Assembly (NCBI GenBank): GCA_032718475.1
Contig: JAUCBJ010001279.1
Location: forward strand, 1 to 25,138
DNA: 25,138 bases
From: Nemertoderma westbladi
Taxonomy: Eukaryota > Xenacoelomorpha > Nemertodermatida > Nemertodermatidae
Reading direction: 5' to 3'
The notes under the pieces are model-generated. The model was not told the DNA's origin. It saw only the letters and a program-made list of their open reading frames with translations, and did not search any database. The number at the start of each line of letters is the position of its first letter. Within the stretch, counting starts at the first letter, position 1. Of this stretch, positions 1 through 10,184 are shown in pieces. Made by a program: the position numbers and the translations under genes.

Positions 1-498
1 TGGAAAGCCTATTCAAGGCTGCCCATGTCTTTCCGTTACGTATTCGAAGGTCCTCACCTGACTTCCGGATCCATGATCCTAGGTAACAGAAGTCGTCCAC
101 ATGCTCAAGCATTCCATTCTTTGAGCTTATGCTCATCCGGTCAGAGACTTGCTGAGGACTTTCAGAATAGTGGTATTTTGGAGTTAATAAAAAGACCAAC
201 ACTAGAAGCAGCATGTTCTAATGAGCTGAGGAGCCGTTGGGCTCCCTCTAGTGATTCTGAGAGTACTCCTAAGTCATCAGCAAAGTCTAGATCAGTTAGG
301 TACTTGGCAGGATTTCCTCGACTTCTAGAGCCAGTAGGTGGAGTTACCATCACCACATCATCATTATGATGATCTAAGGACATGCATAGAACATAGTCAA
401 CCACAATTATGAACAAGAATGGCGTAAGTGTGTCTCCCTAGAGGACTCCCCCATAACACTTCGAATGGTTCTGTGTCACCGTCAACAGTAGACACATT
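1..498 (-). mobile_element. RTE-like LINE fragment, decayed reverse transcriptase
   Basis: Reading leftward on the minus strand, three adjoining frames give reverse transcriptase sequence. From about 498 to 430 the frame reads VDGDTEPFEVLWG. From about 416 to 162 it reads FIIVVDYVL and then YLTDLDFADDLGVLSES, which carries the catalytic FADD of motif C. From about 110 to 1 it reads VDDFCYLGSWIRKSGEDL and then TWAALNRLS. This order, with the YLGSWI block after the catalytic motif, is typical of RTE/BovB-type LINEs. The frame changes twice, near 420-430 and near 165, and there is a stop, so this is a dead copy. It is also cut by the window edge, so the 3' end is not seen. No endonuclease part is present to the right; ordinary AT-rich DNA begins near 499. 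The clade is inferred from motif wording only. Confidence 0.85.
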
Positions 499-1623
499 TA
501 AAATTATTTTAAAAAATCTGAAAGCGTTGATATATTAGATTAAACTGTTGCGGAATGTTATATTAATTACCAAAAATACTGATGATATTATAGCAGTTTA
601 CAGCTTATATTTATATATGATAAAAATAGAACGAGCATTAAAGTTGTATGTTTATGGAGCTCGCAGAACGAGTTCAGTTGTAAGTAACTTAAATAACTCG
701 TCTACATCTCCACTGTGAAATCCACCCAAGGTATATTAAATTTAGTACACCTTGAGTCCCGTCCACCTTAATATATTATTATAATAATATAATAATAATA
801 ACAATAATATTATAATATATATATAATATTGTAATTATAATAATATATAATAATAATATAATAATATAATATTTATAATGTACAGAATGTTGCAATTTAC
901 AACACAATTTAAAGCAATAAATCTTGACATAGTTGGTTCATTGGTTCTAACGAATAACGCATCACACGATGATGATTCGAGTGGTTTGTTACACATACGA
1001 ACGTTTTGAGTTTTACGTACCGGTAGACTCAACTGTAGAACTGTTACCTGTACATTTTGTACTTTTCTATATTACATTCAATGTGGTTGTCCTCTTGGTT
1101 ATAATTTACTAGAACAATAATTATTATCTGTTAATAGAAACTGAGTTTAGGTAATGTTGAAATTTTGAAATAAAATAATGTTTCATTTGTCATTAAAAAA
1201 TGAGTCACTCCCAAGTGATACAGTTTTTCCAGTCCATCACACCGTCTGATCGTTGTATAGTGAGAGTAATCGACCGTGGGAGTTAGGGCGCTTCTCCCCG
1301 CCTTACAGGTAACAGCCAAGACAGTGGAGCCTTCGAGTTACCTCTGGTGTTTCAAGTTTACGATAACTTTACTACGTCTATACGCAATCAAAATTCAACC
1401 TGCTCCAGGAGAAAATCGACCCAAATAACAGCTGATTTACCAGCACAAATATATAACTGATTATCGTTTATTGTTAAGTGTTACGTTCCATTTATGAAAC
1501 ATTTCCAGAGATTTTTTACCTTATTATTAATTTTTTATTTGGCATCCGCCATTACTGCCTTGTTTGTATCATACCCTCAATCAGAGAACCAATGCAATCC
1601 GTCATAAGCAATGTATTTATTTG
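499..1623. other. AT-rich intergenic stretch upstream of the TPR gene
   Basis: I see no gene here. It holds an (AAT)n/(TA)n low-complexity block at about 768-880. Around 1200-1340 there is a less AT-rich patch with a short minus-strand open frame of 62 codons that I do not recognise. Stops are frequent in all frames. Part of it may be promoter or a 5' untranslated exon and intron of the downstream gene, since acceptor-like TTTTAGGT occurs near 1734 and 1794, but no matching exon can be proven. Confidence 0.6.
768..880. repeat. AT-rich simple repeat (AAT/TA)
   Basis: This is a run made almost entirely of A and T, with repeated AATAATAATA and TATATATA words and hardly any G or C. It looks like an impure microsatellite. 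Confidence 0.8.
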
Positions 1624-1636
1624 GTTGCTAAGCAAC
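1624..1636. promoter_or_regulatory. X-box-like RFX binding site
   Basis: GTTGCTAAGCAAC is a perfect inverted repeat of GTTGCT with a single central base. RFX X-boxes are paired half-sites of the form RYYNYY and RRNRAC separated by one to three bases, and this fits. It lies 306 bp before the start codon of the TPR gene, a usual distance for promoters of ciliary genes. That RFX actually binds it is inference; the palindrome itself is seen directly. Confidence 0.55.
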
Positions 1637-1825
1637 CTGGCGTTTTGGTTGTGACGGTACTATTAATTGAAATGGGAAACGTTTGTGATAAATTAATATA
1701 TCCTAGCTTTTTGCTTATCTACTAAAACATATTTTTAGGTAGGTATAGAGCGTTAACTAATAATTGTTCACACATTTTTTGGTAATATTCAATTTTAGGT
1801 TATAGTTGGTGTTCAGTTAATAATT

Positions 1826-1832
1826 ATAAACA
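1826..1832 (+). promoter_or_regulatory. forkhead-type motif (FOXJ1-like)
   Basis: ATAAACA matches the forkhead consensus RYMAAYA and lies 110 bp upstream of the start codon. In ciliated cells FOXJ1 and RFX often act together. A 7-bp match is common by chance in AT-rich DNA, so its weight comes only from the X-box about 190 bp upstream. Confidence 0.25.
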
Positions 1833-1941
1833 ACATGGAGTTATTACAATTAATATTATTAACGTCAATATGATATTATTTTAAAATGTCGTCTTTGTGT
1901 TGTTGATATAACCTCTATATCTATTATTCATTAATGCTAAT

Positions 1942-4900
1942 ATGTCGTCCCTTTTCGAAGGTCGCAAGAGTTTCAGACAGACGTTCATTGATGCTGAAGA
2001 GCGCCGAGTGCAACGTGAACTGGATACTGTAAGACGTCGTTACGATTCCAGAATACGTAAAGAAGTTTACAGAAAAACAGGCGAAAAAACACCGCCTGTT
2101 AGATACCTGGAACTAAAATCGAAAGCCGGTAACGAATTACTCAACGATCGAAGGAAAGCCACCTTAAAACCCACCTCCCCTGTGTTCCACGACGATCTAA
2201 TAGACAGGGTGATACTCGCCAAAGAAACCATTGTTCGACACGAGACGCGGTACAACCCGTTGGATAAAGAGTTGACACCTCCTGGCGTGAGAGGTGCGCC
2301 CTCTAGTGGAAGGAAGGGGGTATCATTGACTGAGATGCGGCGACCCCGTATTACACCGCTAGGGGTGCTGCCTCCAAGAGACTCCAACCTTCTCGAACGA
2401 TTGAATGTGTTTATGGACGGCGCCGCATTGGACACACGAGGTGTGGAAGAAGATGTATGGGAACCTATTGGAGATCCGTTTAGGGAGTTCAGCCCTTCTC
2501 CTTACTCCCACGGGTATTACTCCCCTAAACCGGCCATCGCCTCCCAGACTGGCACTTTGGCTCCTATCGCTTTCACACAGCGCCCAGCCCCTCCCTCCAT
2601 GCCGCCGACGTATCTGCGTTCCCACGGCGGTAAGCGAGTTCGAGATAAACCTAAAAGTGTCTTCCATTCTGAGGACTACAGATACTATACGTCACCGATT
2701 CCGGGCGGTGTTGAGGCGCCGGTGACGTCACCAGCCGAGGTTACACCGGAAGGACGCGAGGCCGAGACCATGCCGGTGAGGAAGGAGCGTTCAGTGGACG
2801 AGATTATATCGTCGCTTAAGGAGATGGAAGCTACGGGGTATCAGTTATCCGACGCCGATAAGCGAATACAGGAAGTTATGGATCAGGTGATGTCTCGTAC
2901 TGAGTCCATGTTGGGTGTTAAACTGGATGGTGGGCCTTACGATAATGTTGCTGACAGGAAATCTTCTATATCACGTATATCTACTGCTATGGATGATCGT
3001 TTAGATGAAGTTGCTGATGATGACCACCCCAGGACGGTCAAGGAAGTTAAGGATGATGAACTAGTTGTCGGGGATGTGTCTTCGCAAGATGTTCTTAATG
3101 AATTTATTGAAAGTGAACAATATAAAGATGCCGATCAGTATGGTGGTGACCTCCTCGATTATGATAGAAGAATCACAGATTCATTAGAGGGAGAAGATCT
3201 TCTGCAAGCGTGGAAGGATTTTACTGCCCCGGAAACAGTCACCAACGAAGATCTAATCAACATCGAAGGCATCCATGAACCCCTTTACGAGAAGGTGATG
3301 AGGCGATCTGCGGACGACCAACAAGCGCCGACCCAAGCGGCCCATCTGTCGTCATGGGATGCCCCACCCCATCGTACCGGCGGCAGCCGACACACATCCA
3401 TCCACCATTTCTGTATCAACCCTCCCACCATTCAATTATCTTTCCACTTGCAGTCCATATCCGCTGCTCTACACGCTCCTTCGCAATACATGGGAACCAA
3501 AGATTCCTATACAACGCCCACACCAACCCCCAGTTTCCAAGCAACCAGAAGTCGAGTCTTATCGACTCCGACCTCTGCGCGACGTATTAAATCCGCTGCG
3601 AAACGAATTGTGGAAGATGCCCAGTTGGAAGACATGGAACAGAGAGCGCGAGTTGTAGAGAGCGTGATGGAGGCGCCTAGAGTCCATGGGGATTCGAGCG
3701 TCCTGTACAACCCGGAAGCTCGGATCTTCTGGGCCCTCGCCGCCCCCAAGATGGATCTCCCTCCGGGTTACATTGGCTCGGTTCTGTTCCCGGAGTTCTC
3801 CGGTGCGGCATTGGGTTCGGACCCGATGGTTGTAGCGGACGGACTAACGAGTCGTGTCGATACCTCGGCCGAGTCGGAGCCAGGCCGCGTGGACGATGAG
3901 GAACCGGGTTCTACCCCGGGTGACATGGAAACTCCAGTCGATCGAACGACACCAACCGAATCAGTATCCCGAGAACACGTCGCTCTCCGTCGTCATGCTT
4001 CCGATGAACACCTTCAGAGATCGGCCAGTCTGCATAGGTCCACCACATCGGCAACCACAATATCATCCAGTCACAAAGAAATAACTCCAGATGACAACCA
4101 GAGTGTCAATGATGATGATGGAGACTCGTCTAATGTAACTGAAGATGTTCGAAAGAAACCACTGAGTGACGAGGAATTCTACGCCGCTTGTAAAGAGTTC
4201 GCTTTACGTAGAGTCAAATCGGCTAGAGATGTCCGGGAGCTAGCAGTGGATAGGGATAATGAGGTTATCGTAGATATGACTTACACAGAATATATGGAGG
4301 AGTTAACCTACCAGAAGGGGATTATAGAACATATTGTTGCTAAGAAACGAGAGGATGAGCAATTGATGGCTGAGTTGGAGCGGTCTCCGACTGTTGGGTA
4401 CGCCGAGACGGAAGTTTCCGAAGGGATCTCGTCGCATCACGGTTCGGCTAGGAAGTCAGCCATACAGGTTGCCAGTAACGACGGTAGCGTTGCCATGGTG
4501 ATTGGGGCGACCGCGGCGGAGTTGGCCAGGGAGACGAGTATGGCGGAAGTGGCAGGAAGAAAGAAGAAGCGATTACCCTCAACTACCCGCACTAGACGCG
4601 CCCAGCAGTGGTTGCAGACGTTGCCTAGGCAACTGGAACGTTGCTTATCGGCGCCCAGTGTGTTCGTCGAACAGGGGAAGTCGAAGAAATCCGTCGTTTT
4701 GGCTGCGGAGGCCAAGGTGGCGTTCGCGAGACGCGGCAGTGTGGACAACCTCGGGCACTTCGGCGGTTGGTTGGCGGATCGCGGTACTGAAGCGAACCGG
4801 GTCCCCGATGTTAGGGAGTACGTGAGGGATGTCTGGGAGGAGTGGTTCGATGAGGTCATCCCCCCACTTACTCCAACCCCTATCACGCCTCCAACAGACC

Positions 4901-7900
4901 CCTCTGCAGCAGAGCAACCTAAGAAAAGAGAAAGCACAACTCTCAACGTTCAGGAAATCGAAACGGCCTTGGTGGTTACAGAAAAAAATGTCGTCATAGT
5001 TGATAGACTGGCGAGGGAAGTTGAAAGGTTGTCGTTCCTTATAGCCAATGGGGTGGATCTCGCGTTTAGTTACTGTCGCCGGGGTGGGTTACTTCGGAAA
5101 CTGGGTAATATAAAACAGGCGTGGACGGACCTCAACATATCTATTGATCTAGAACCTAAAATACTGAGTGCTTATTGGCACCGACATCTTATTCAACTAC
5201 TTCAGGGTAATCACTTTGGAGCCCTGGAAGATATTAAGTTTATCCTCAAACACAATAATAACCACGCCGAAGCCTACAGATCAGCTGCCGACTTGTATAA
5301 TCTCCAAGGCAACCCGACTATGTCAATTATAAGCTTCTCTAAACGAATTAAACTCTGTCCCGATGACTCGAATGCCTTCTACAACCGGGGGTTGGTGTAT
5401 GCCTCCCAGAAAGAGTTCCTATTGGCCCAGGAGGATTTTGCGAGCGCCTCCCGATTGGACCCATCGCTGACAGATGCGCGTTTCCGCCACGGAATGTATT
5501 ACTTCGACAAAGGAAACTGGTTGTCGGCTTCGGTTGACTTCACCGCGGTTGTTACAGAGAAACCCGAGGACGCTACTGCGTACGTGTACCGTGGTCGTTG
5601 TTACGCGAAACTCTCGCGATGGGTGGACGCGGTGGCGGATTTCAGCGCTGCTCTCCATCTTGATCCCAACAACCCGCGTCCGTACTACCACCGGGGCTGC
5701 GTCCTCCGCTCCGCTCACCCGTATCGCGCCCTCCGTGACTTTAGCGTCTCATTGATGCTCGACGATTCCCACGATAATGTGATGGCCTACCTCCATCGCG
5801 CCATTATCTACACGGACATCGAGATGTTCGTACCGGCCCGTATCGACTACGAGATAGTCGTCGGGTTGGATAAACGGATCGCATGCGCCCACGCGAATCT
5901 CGGGACCTTGGATCTACGCGTAAACCGCGATCCGCGAGCCGCTTTGCGTCGCTACACAGACGCGTTACGTGCCGATCCCACCTACGTCCGCGCTCTTGTT
6001 TGCCGCGCCGAGGTATACTCCCAGATAGGTGACCATAGCAACGCGTTGCTAGACTACACTCGCGCAATCCATTTAGATCCCGGTAAGCAGCACCTTTATA
6101 TTCGTCGAGGAAACGTCCTCCTGGCCATGGGGAACCTCCACAAAGCGAGTTTCTGTATCAAACAGGCATCTGGAGTACAAACAGTAACCTCCATCTCCCT
6201 CCCACTACAGGCCATGTTATATTCTTTTATGGGTGACCACGAATCCGCTATAAACGCTTTGTTATCGGCGACACGTGTCAAAGCAGACGTTGCCACCTTC
6301 CTTGCCCTGGGTGACACTCAAGTGAAGGCCCGACGGTACAAAGACGCGTCGATTTCCTTTCAGCGGGCCGTTCAGATACTCACCCCATTGGATCCCAGAC
6401 GAGAGAAAATGCCACCGGAATCCGGTGACGTTTTCTATAAACTAGGTAAATGTAATCTCGAGTTGGGCAATTATAAGGCGGCTTGTGCTGCCTTCACCAG
6501 TTGTCTGCAGGTTCGACCGCGTCATTCTAAGGCTCTTTATAGACGCGGCTTAGCTAAAGTCCGCCTGGGTCACATGAAGGAGGCCATCCACGATTTCAAC
6601 AAGTCCCTACTGATCAACCCGAAGCTCTGCGATGCCTACCTCGCGAGGGCGTGTTTCTACGGGATGCACGGTCGCTACACAAAGGGAATCGCAAATTGCA
6701 ACGAAGCATTGCTAATTCAACCGCGTTCCGTTAGAGGGCTCATCTATAGGGGTGCCCTCAAGTACTATATCCGGTCGTATGAGTACGCTATAGAGGACCT
6801 CACGATGGCAGTCACCAAACTAGATCCATCAGCCTGGCTTGGTTACTTCAACAGAGCAGTGTGTTACCGGGCACTAGGTCGCTACCAACGGGCCTTACGG
6901 GACTACTCGATCGCTTTAATGCAGCCCCACTGCGATAAGCGACGGGTGCTCGTCAACCGTGGGTTGTTGTACTTCGACGTCGGGGATTACAGGAACTCGA
7001 TGGCCGACTTCCAGGAAGGATATGACGGGGATTCCACGGGGCCCGAGATAAACCACACGTTCGGACTGTGTCTGCACAAACAACGCAGACTAACGGAAGC
7101 TGTAGCCGCATTCACCACCGCGTTAGAGGCAGATCCGTTGTTCTTGGACGCGCTTATCGGCCGCGGCAACGTCTACATGGACTACCGCAGTTCGATTGGT
7201 CACGATCTCGCCATCGCCGACTACGAGGCGGCGTTATCTCGGAACCCCCGCTACCTACCAGCTCGGGTGAACCTCGCCTACTGCTACCAGGTGATGGGCC
7301 GCTTCCAACGGGCCTGGGACGAGTTCTCGCGAGCTATCTCCGACGACCCCACCTACCAACCCGGTCTCGAGGGCCGCGCCGTCGTCAACCTACAGATGGG
7401 GGCGCCTCTAGCTGCCGTGTTGGATCTGAATGCAGCTATCGAGGTGCGAGCTACAGCCGAGTTGCTCACCAACCGCGGTGTCGTGCACCAGTTCACCGGA
7501 GACCGAATCAACGCCATCCGGGACTACCAGAAAGCCCTACAACTCAACAACAAGTACAGCCTCGCATGGTTCAACGCCGCTAACATCTACTTCCACAACC
7601 GGCAGTTCAAACAAGCTCTCGAGTATTACGATATGAGCGTATTCCACGATAAAACCGACGAGAATGGTTGGCTAAACCGCGCTATCACCAAGGTTATGCT
7701 CAAAGACACGAGTGGTGCTTTTGAGGACTTCGACGAAGCCATTAAGCGTTGCCCATACTATTCTCACGCTTTCTTTAATCGCGGCAATCTACATGCCGCT
7801 ACGGGCAACCTGGAACACGCGGAATCAGATTACACCGCTGCTATTGATCTGCAGGGCAATGACCCCGTGTTCTATAAACGCCGCGCTGACGTTAAAGGGA

Positions 7901-7995
7901 AGCTGGGTGATAGAGACGGCGCCATGGACGACTATAAGAAAGCTATCGATTTACACGAACTCTTAGAAAAACTAAAAATCAGAAAGAAAAGCTAA
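1942..7995 (+). CDS. TTC6: Large TPR-repeat protein, TTC6-like, single open frame
   Basis: A 2017-residue protein in one uninterrupted frame. TPR repeats form a right-handed superhelix used to bind partner proteins, so the likely role is a scaffold; no catalytic motif is visible. Residues 1-70 are a charged helical segment (SFRQTFIDAEERRVQRELD). Residues 70 to about 1035 are low-complexity, rich in Pro, Ser, Thr and acidic residues and probably disordered, with possible coiled-coil stretches near 280-310 and 735-800. From about 1040 to 2006 I count 28 TPR units of about 34 residues with the usual pattern (AFYNRGLVYASQKEFLLA, LDPN at unit ends). This layout matches animal TTC6, assigned from memory of the family. 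The start is the first ATG of the frame, followed by a coherent N-terminus; a further upstream non-coding exon is possible. The coding DNA is clearly more GC-rich than its flanks. An absence of introns over 6 kb is unusual for this family. Residues about 480-515 read unlike their surroundings and end at an acceptor-like sequence. Confidence 0.85.
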   Translation: MSSLFEGRKSFRQTFIDAEERRVQRELDTVRRRYDSRIRKEVYRKTGEKTPPVRYLELKSKAGNELLNDRRKATLKPTSPVFHDDLIDRVILAKETIVRHETRYNPLDKELTPPGVRGAPSSGRKGVSLTEMRRPRITPLGVLPPRDSNLLERLNVFMDGAALDTRGVEEDVWEPIGDPFREFSPSPYSHGYYSPKPAIASQTGTLAPIAFTQRPAPPSMPPTYLRSHGGKRVRDKPKSVFHSEDYRYYTSPIPGGVEAPVTSPAEVTPEGREAETMPVRKERSVDEIISSLKEMEATGYQLSDADKRIQEVMDQVMSRTESMLGVKLDGGPYDNVADRKSSISRISTAMDDRLDEVADDDHPRTVKEVKDDELVVGDVSSQDVLNEFIESEQYKDADQYGGDLLDYDRRITDSLEGEDLLQAWKDFTAPETVTNEDLINIEGIHEPLYEKVMRRSADDQQAPTQAAHLSSWDAPPHRTGGSRHTSIHHFCINPPTIQLSFHLQSISAALHAPSQYMGTKDSYTTPTPTPSFQATRSRVLSTPTSARRIKSAAKRIVEDAQLEDMEQRARVVESVMEAPRVHGDSSVLYNPEARIFWALAAPKMDLPPGYIGSVLFPEFSGAALGSDPMVVADGLTSRVDTSAESEPGRVDDEEPGSTPGDMETPVDRTTPTESVSREHVALRRHASDEHLQRSASLHRSTTSATTISSSHKEITPDDNQSVNDDDGDSSNVTEDVRKKPLSDEEFYAACKEFALRRVKSARDVRELAVDRDNEVIVDMTYTEYMEELTYQKGIIEHIVAKKREDEQLMAELERSPTVGYAETEVSEGISSHHGSARKSAIQVASNDGSVAMVIGATAAELARETSMAEVAGRKKKRLPSTTRTRRAQQWLQTLPRQLERCLSAPSVFVEQGKSKKSVVLAAEAKVAFARRGSVDNLGHFGGWLADRGTEANRVPDVREYVRDVWEEWFDEVIPPLTPTPITPPTDPSAAEQPKKRESTTLNVQEIETALVVTEKNVVIVDRLAREVERLSFLIANGVDLAFSYCRRGGLLRKLGNIKQAWTDLNISIDLEPKILSAYWHRHLIQLLQGNHFGALEDIKFILKHNNNHAEAYRSAADLYNLQGNPTMSIISFSKRIKLCPDDSNAFYNRGLVYASQKEFLLAQEDFASASRLDPSLTDARFRHGMYYFDKGNWLSASVDFTAVVTEKPEDATAYVYRGRCYAKLSRWVDAVADFSAALHLDPNNPRPYYHRGCVLRSAHPYRALRDFSVSLMLDDSHDNVMAYLHRAIIYTDIEMFVPARIDYEIVVGLDKRIACAHANLGTLDLRVNRDPRAALRRYTDALRADPTYVRALVCRAEVYSQIGDHSNALLDYTRAIHLDPGKQHLYIRRGNVLLAMGNLHKASFCIKQASGVQTVTSISLPLQAMLYSFMGDHESAINALLSATRVKADVATFLALGDTQVKARRYKDASISFQRAVQILTPLDPRREKMPPESGDVFYKLGKCNLELGNYKAACAAFTSCLQVRPRHSKALYRRGLAKVRLGHMKEAIHDFNKSLLINPKLCDAYLARACFYGMHGRYTKGIANCNEALLIQPRSVRGLIYRGALKYYIRSYEYAIEDLTMAVTKLDPSAWLGYFNRAVCYRALGRYQRALRDYSIALMQPHCDKRRVLVNRGLLYFDVGDYRNSMADFQEGYDGDSTGPEINHTFGLCLHKQRRLTEAVAAFTTALEADPLFLDALIGRGNVYMDYRSSIGHDLAIADYEAALSRNPRYLPARVNLAYCYQVMGRFQRAWDEFSRAISDDPTYQPGLEGRAVVNLQMGAPLAAVLDLNAAIEVRATAELLTNRGVVHQFTGDRINAIRDYQKALQLNNKYSLAWFNAANIYFHNRQFKQALEYYDMSVFHDKTDENGWLNRAITKVMLKDTSGAFEDFDEAIKRCPYYSHAFFNRGNLHAATGNLEHAESDYTAAIDLQGNDPVFYKRRADVKGKLGDRDGAMDDYKKAIDLHELLEKLKIRKKS

Positions 7996-8025
7996 TTTTG
8001 GATTTTAGGTCGATTGTATTTATAA

Positions 8026-8036
8026 AATAAAATAAA
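8026..8036 (+). terminator. Polyadenylation signals of the TPR gene
   Basis: Two overlapping AATAAA hexamers (8026-8031 and 8031-8036) lie about 30 bp after the stop codon. They would give a very short 3' untranslated region. The following sequence is T-rich and GT-containing, as expected of a downstream element. No templated poly-A tract follows, which argues against a recent retrocopy. Confidence 0.65.
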
Positions 8037-8326
8037 TTAAATGGAATTGAATTGAATTATATTACATACTATTGTTGTTTATTCATATAATGTGTTTAGA
8101 GTTAAAAATAATCATACATATTCATACATATTGGTGCATATTATTTGAAAATTATCTGCAAGCATCTTCTACCGTTTTTTATGGTATTCTCCGCTCTTTT
8201 GTATTCTTCTTATATTTTCCGCTGTGTATATTTTCTTTCAGTTTCATTCATTTCGTAGTCTCTTAATTTGTTTATTAGACTGAACCTAAATAGAGAACCT
8301 TCCACACCGTTTCCCAATAGGTTTCT
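8037..8326. other. AT-rich spacer, no gene seen
   Basis: T-rich sequence with many stops. A 64-codon plus-strand frame at 8072-8266 has a composition rich in Phe, Ile and His that looks like a translation of T-rich DNA. I see nothing recognisable. Confidence 0.6.
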
Positions 8327-8401
8327 CCCCCCCCCCCCCCCCCCCCCCCCCCGCGTTCTCATTGCTGCTACCCCCCCCCCCCCGCGTTCTCATTGCTGCT
8401 A
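8327..8401. repeat. Duplicated poly-C tract with 18-bp tail
   Basis: A 26-base C run (8327-8352) is followed by GCGTTCTCATTGCTGCTA, then a 13-base C run (8371-8383) followed by the same 18 bases (8384-8401). It is a two-unit tandem duplication that differs only in homopolymer length. The G-rich complementary strand could form a G-quadruplex. The run lengths may be affected by sequencing error. Confidence 0.9.
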
Positions 8402-8477
8402 AGTCAGTATTAATTTACATACCCAAAACACCAAGCGTATCTTTCAACTCGTAATATTTCATTTAATTTCAAAGGTT

Positions 8478-10157
8478 AACTGGTTTTAGTCGGCACTGTA
8501 TTACAGGATAAGGTGGTAAAACAACTGGTTTAGTCGGCACTGTATTACAGGATAAGGTGGTAAAACAACTGGTTTAGGCGGCACTGTATTACAGGATAAG
8601 GTGGTAAAACAACTGGTTTAGTCGGCACTGTATTACAGGATAAGGTGGTTAAAACAACTGGTTTAGTCGGCACTGTATTACAGGATAAGGTGGTAAAACA
8701 ACTGGTTTAGTCGGCACTGTATTACAGGATAAGGTGGTAAAACAACTGGTTTAGTCGGCACTGTATTACAGGATAAGGTGGTAAAAACAACTGATTTAGT
8801 CGGCACTGTATTACAGGATAAGGTGGTAAAACAACTGGTTTAGTCGGCACTGTATTACAGGATAAGGTGGTAAAACAACTGGTTTAGTCGGCACTGTATT
8901 ACAGGATAAGGTGGTAAAACAACTGGTTTAGGCGGCACTGTATTACAGGATAAGGTGGTAAAACAACTGGTTTAGTCGGCACTGTATTACAGGATAAGGT
9001 GGTAAAACAACTGGTTTAGGCGGCACTGTATTACAGGATAAGGTGGTAAAACAACTGGTTTAGTCGGCACTGTATTACAGGATAAGGTGGTAAAACAACT
9101 GGTTTAGTCGGCACTGTATTACAGGATAAGGTGGTAAAACAACTGGTTTAGTCGGCACTGTATTACAGGATAAGGTGGTAAAAACAACTGGTTTAGTCGG
9201 CACTGTATTACAGGATAAGGTGGTAAAACAACTGGTTTAGTCGGCACTGTATTACAGGATAAGGTGGTAAAACAACTGGTTTAGTCGGCACTGTATTACA
9301 GGATAAGGTGGTAAAACAACTGGTTTAGTCGGCACTGTATTACAGGATAAGGTGGTAAAACAACTGGTTTAGTCGGCACTGTATTACAGGATAAGGTGGT
9401 AAAACAACTGGTTTAGTCGGCACTGTATTACAGGATAAGGTGGTAAAACAACTGATTTAGTCGGCACTGTATTACAGGATAAGGTGGTAAAACAACTGAT
9501 TTAGTCGGCACTGTATTACAGGATAAGGTGGTAAAACAACTGGTTTAGTCGGCACTGTATTACAGGATAAGGTGGTAAAACAACTGGTTTAGTCGGCACT
9601 GTATTACAGGATAAGGTGGTAAAACAACTGGTTTAGTCGGCACTGTATTACAGGATAAGGTGGTAAAACAACTGGTTTAGTCGGCACTGTATTACAGGAT
9701 AAGGTGGTAAAACAACTGGTTTAGTCGGCACTGTATTACAGGATAAGGTGGTAAAACAACTGGTTTAGTCGGCACTGTATTACAGGATAAGGTGGTAAAA
9801 CAACTGGTTTAGTCGGCACTGTATTACAGGGTAAGGTGGTAAAACAACTGGTTTAGTCGGCACTGTATTACAGGATAAGGTGGTAAAACAACTGGTTTAG
9901 TCGGCACTGTATTACAGGATAAGGTGGTAAAACAACTGGTTTAGTCGGCACTGTATTACAGGATAAGGTGGTAAAACAACTGGTTTAGTCGGCACTGTAT
10001 TACAGGATAAGGTGGTAAAACAACTGGTTTAGTCGGCACTGTATTACAGGATAAGGTGGTAAAACAACTGGTTTAGTCGGCACTGTATTACAGGATAAGG
10101 TGGTAAAACAACTGGTTTAGGCGGCACTGTATTACAGGATAAGGTGGTAAAACAACT
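8478..10157. repeat. 44-bp minisatellite, about 38 units
   Basis: Head-to-tail units of 44 bp contain GGTTTAGTCGGCACTG, TATTACAGGATAAGGTGG and TAAAACAACT. I count 38 occurrences of GGCACTG over 1.68 kb. Units are nearly identical: scattered variants are TAGTCGG to TAGGCGG, CTGGTTT to CTGATTT, one GGATAAG to GGGTAAG, and a few one-base insertions in A or T runs. Such homogeneity indicates recent expansion or ongoing homogenisation. There are no unique spacers, so it is not a CRISPR array. All frames have stops, so it does not encode protein. It lies between the TPR gene and the candidate exon at 10578. Confidence 0.97.
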
Positions 10158-10184
10158 AATATTGACAATAATATCTAACAACTT

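Noticed and set aside
1-498. Plus-strand 114-codon frame at 25-369 as a gene
   Set aside because: It is the complement of the RTE-like reverse transcriptase fragment, whose minus-strand reading has clear motifs.
1131-1319. 62-codon minus-strand frame in a less AT-rich patch upstream of the TPR gene
   Set aside because: It is short, has no known motif and no splice signals that join it to anything. It may be a remnant of a repeat.
2067-7966. Antisense and alternative-frame open frames of 60-171 codons inside the TPR gene
   Set aside because: They overlap a clearly coding frame with strong TPR periodicity and show no domain of their own.
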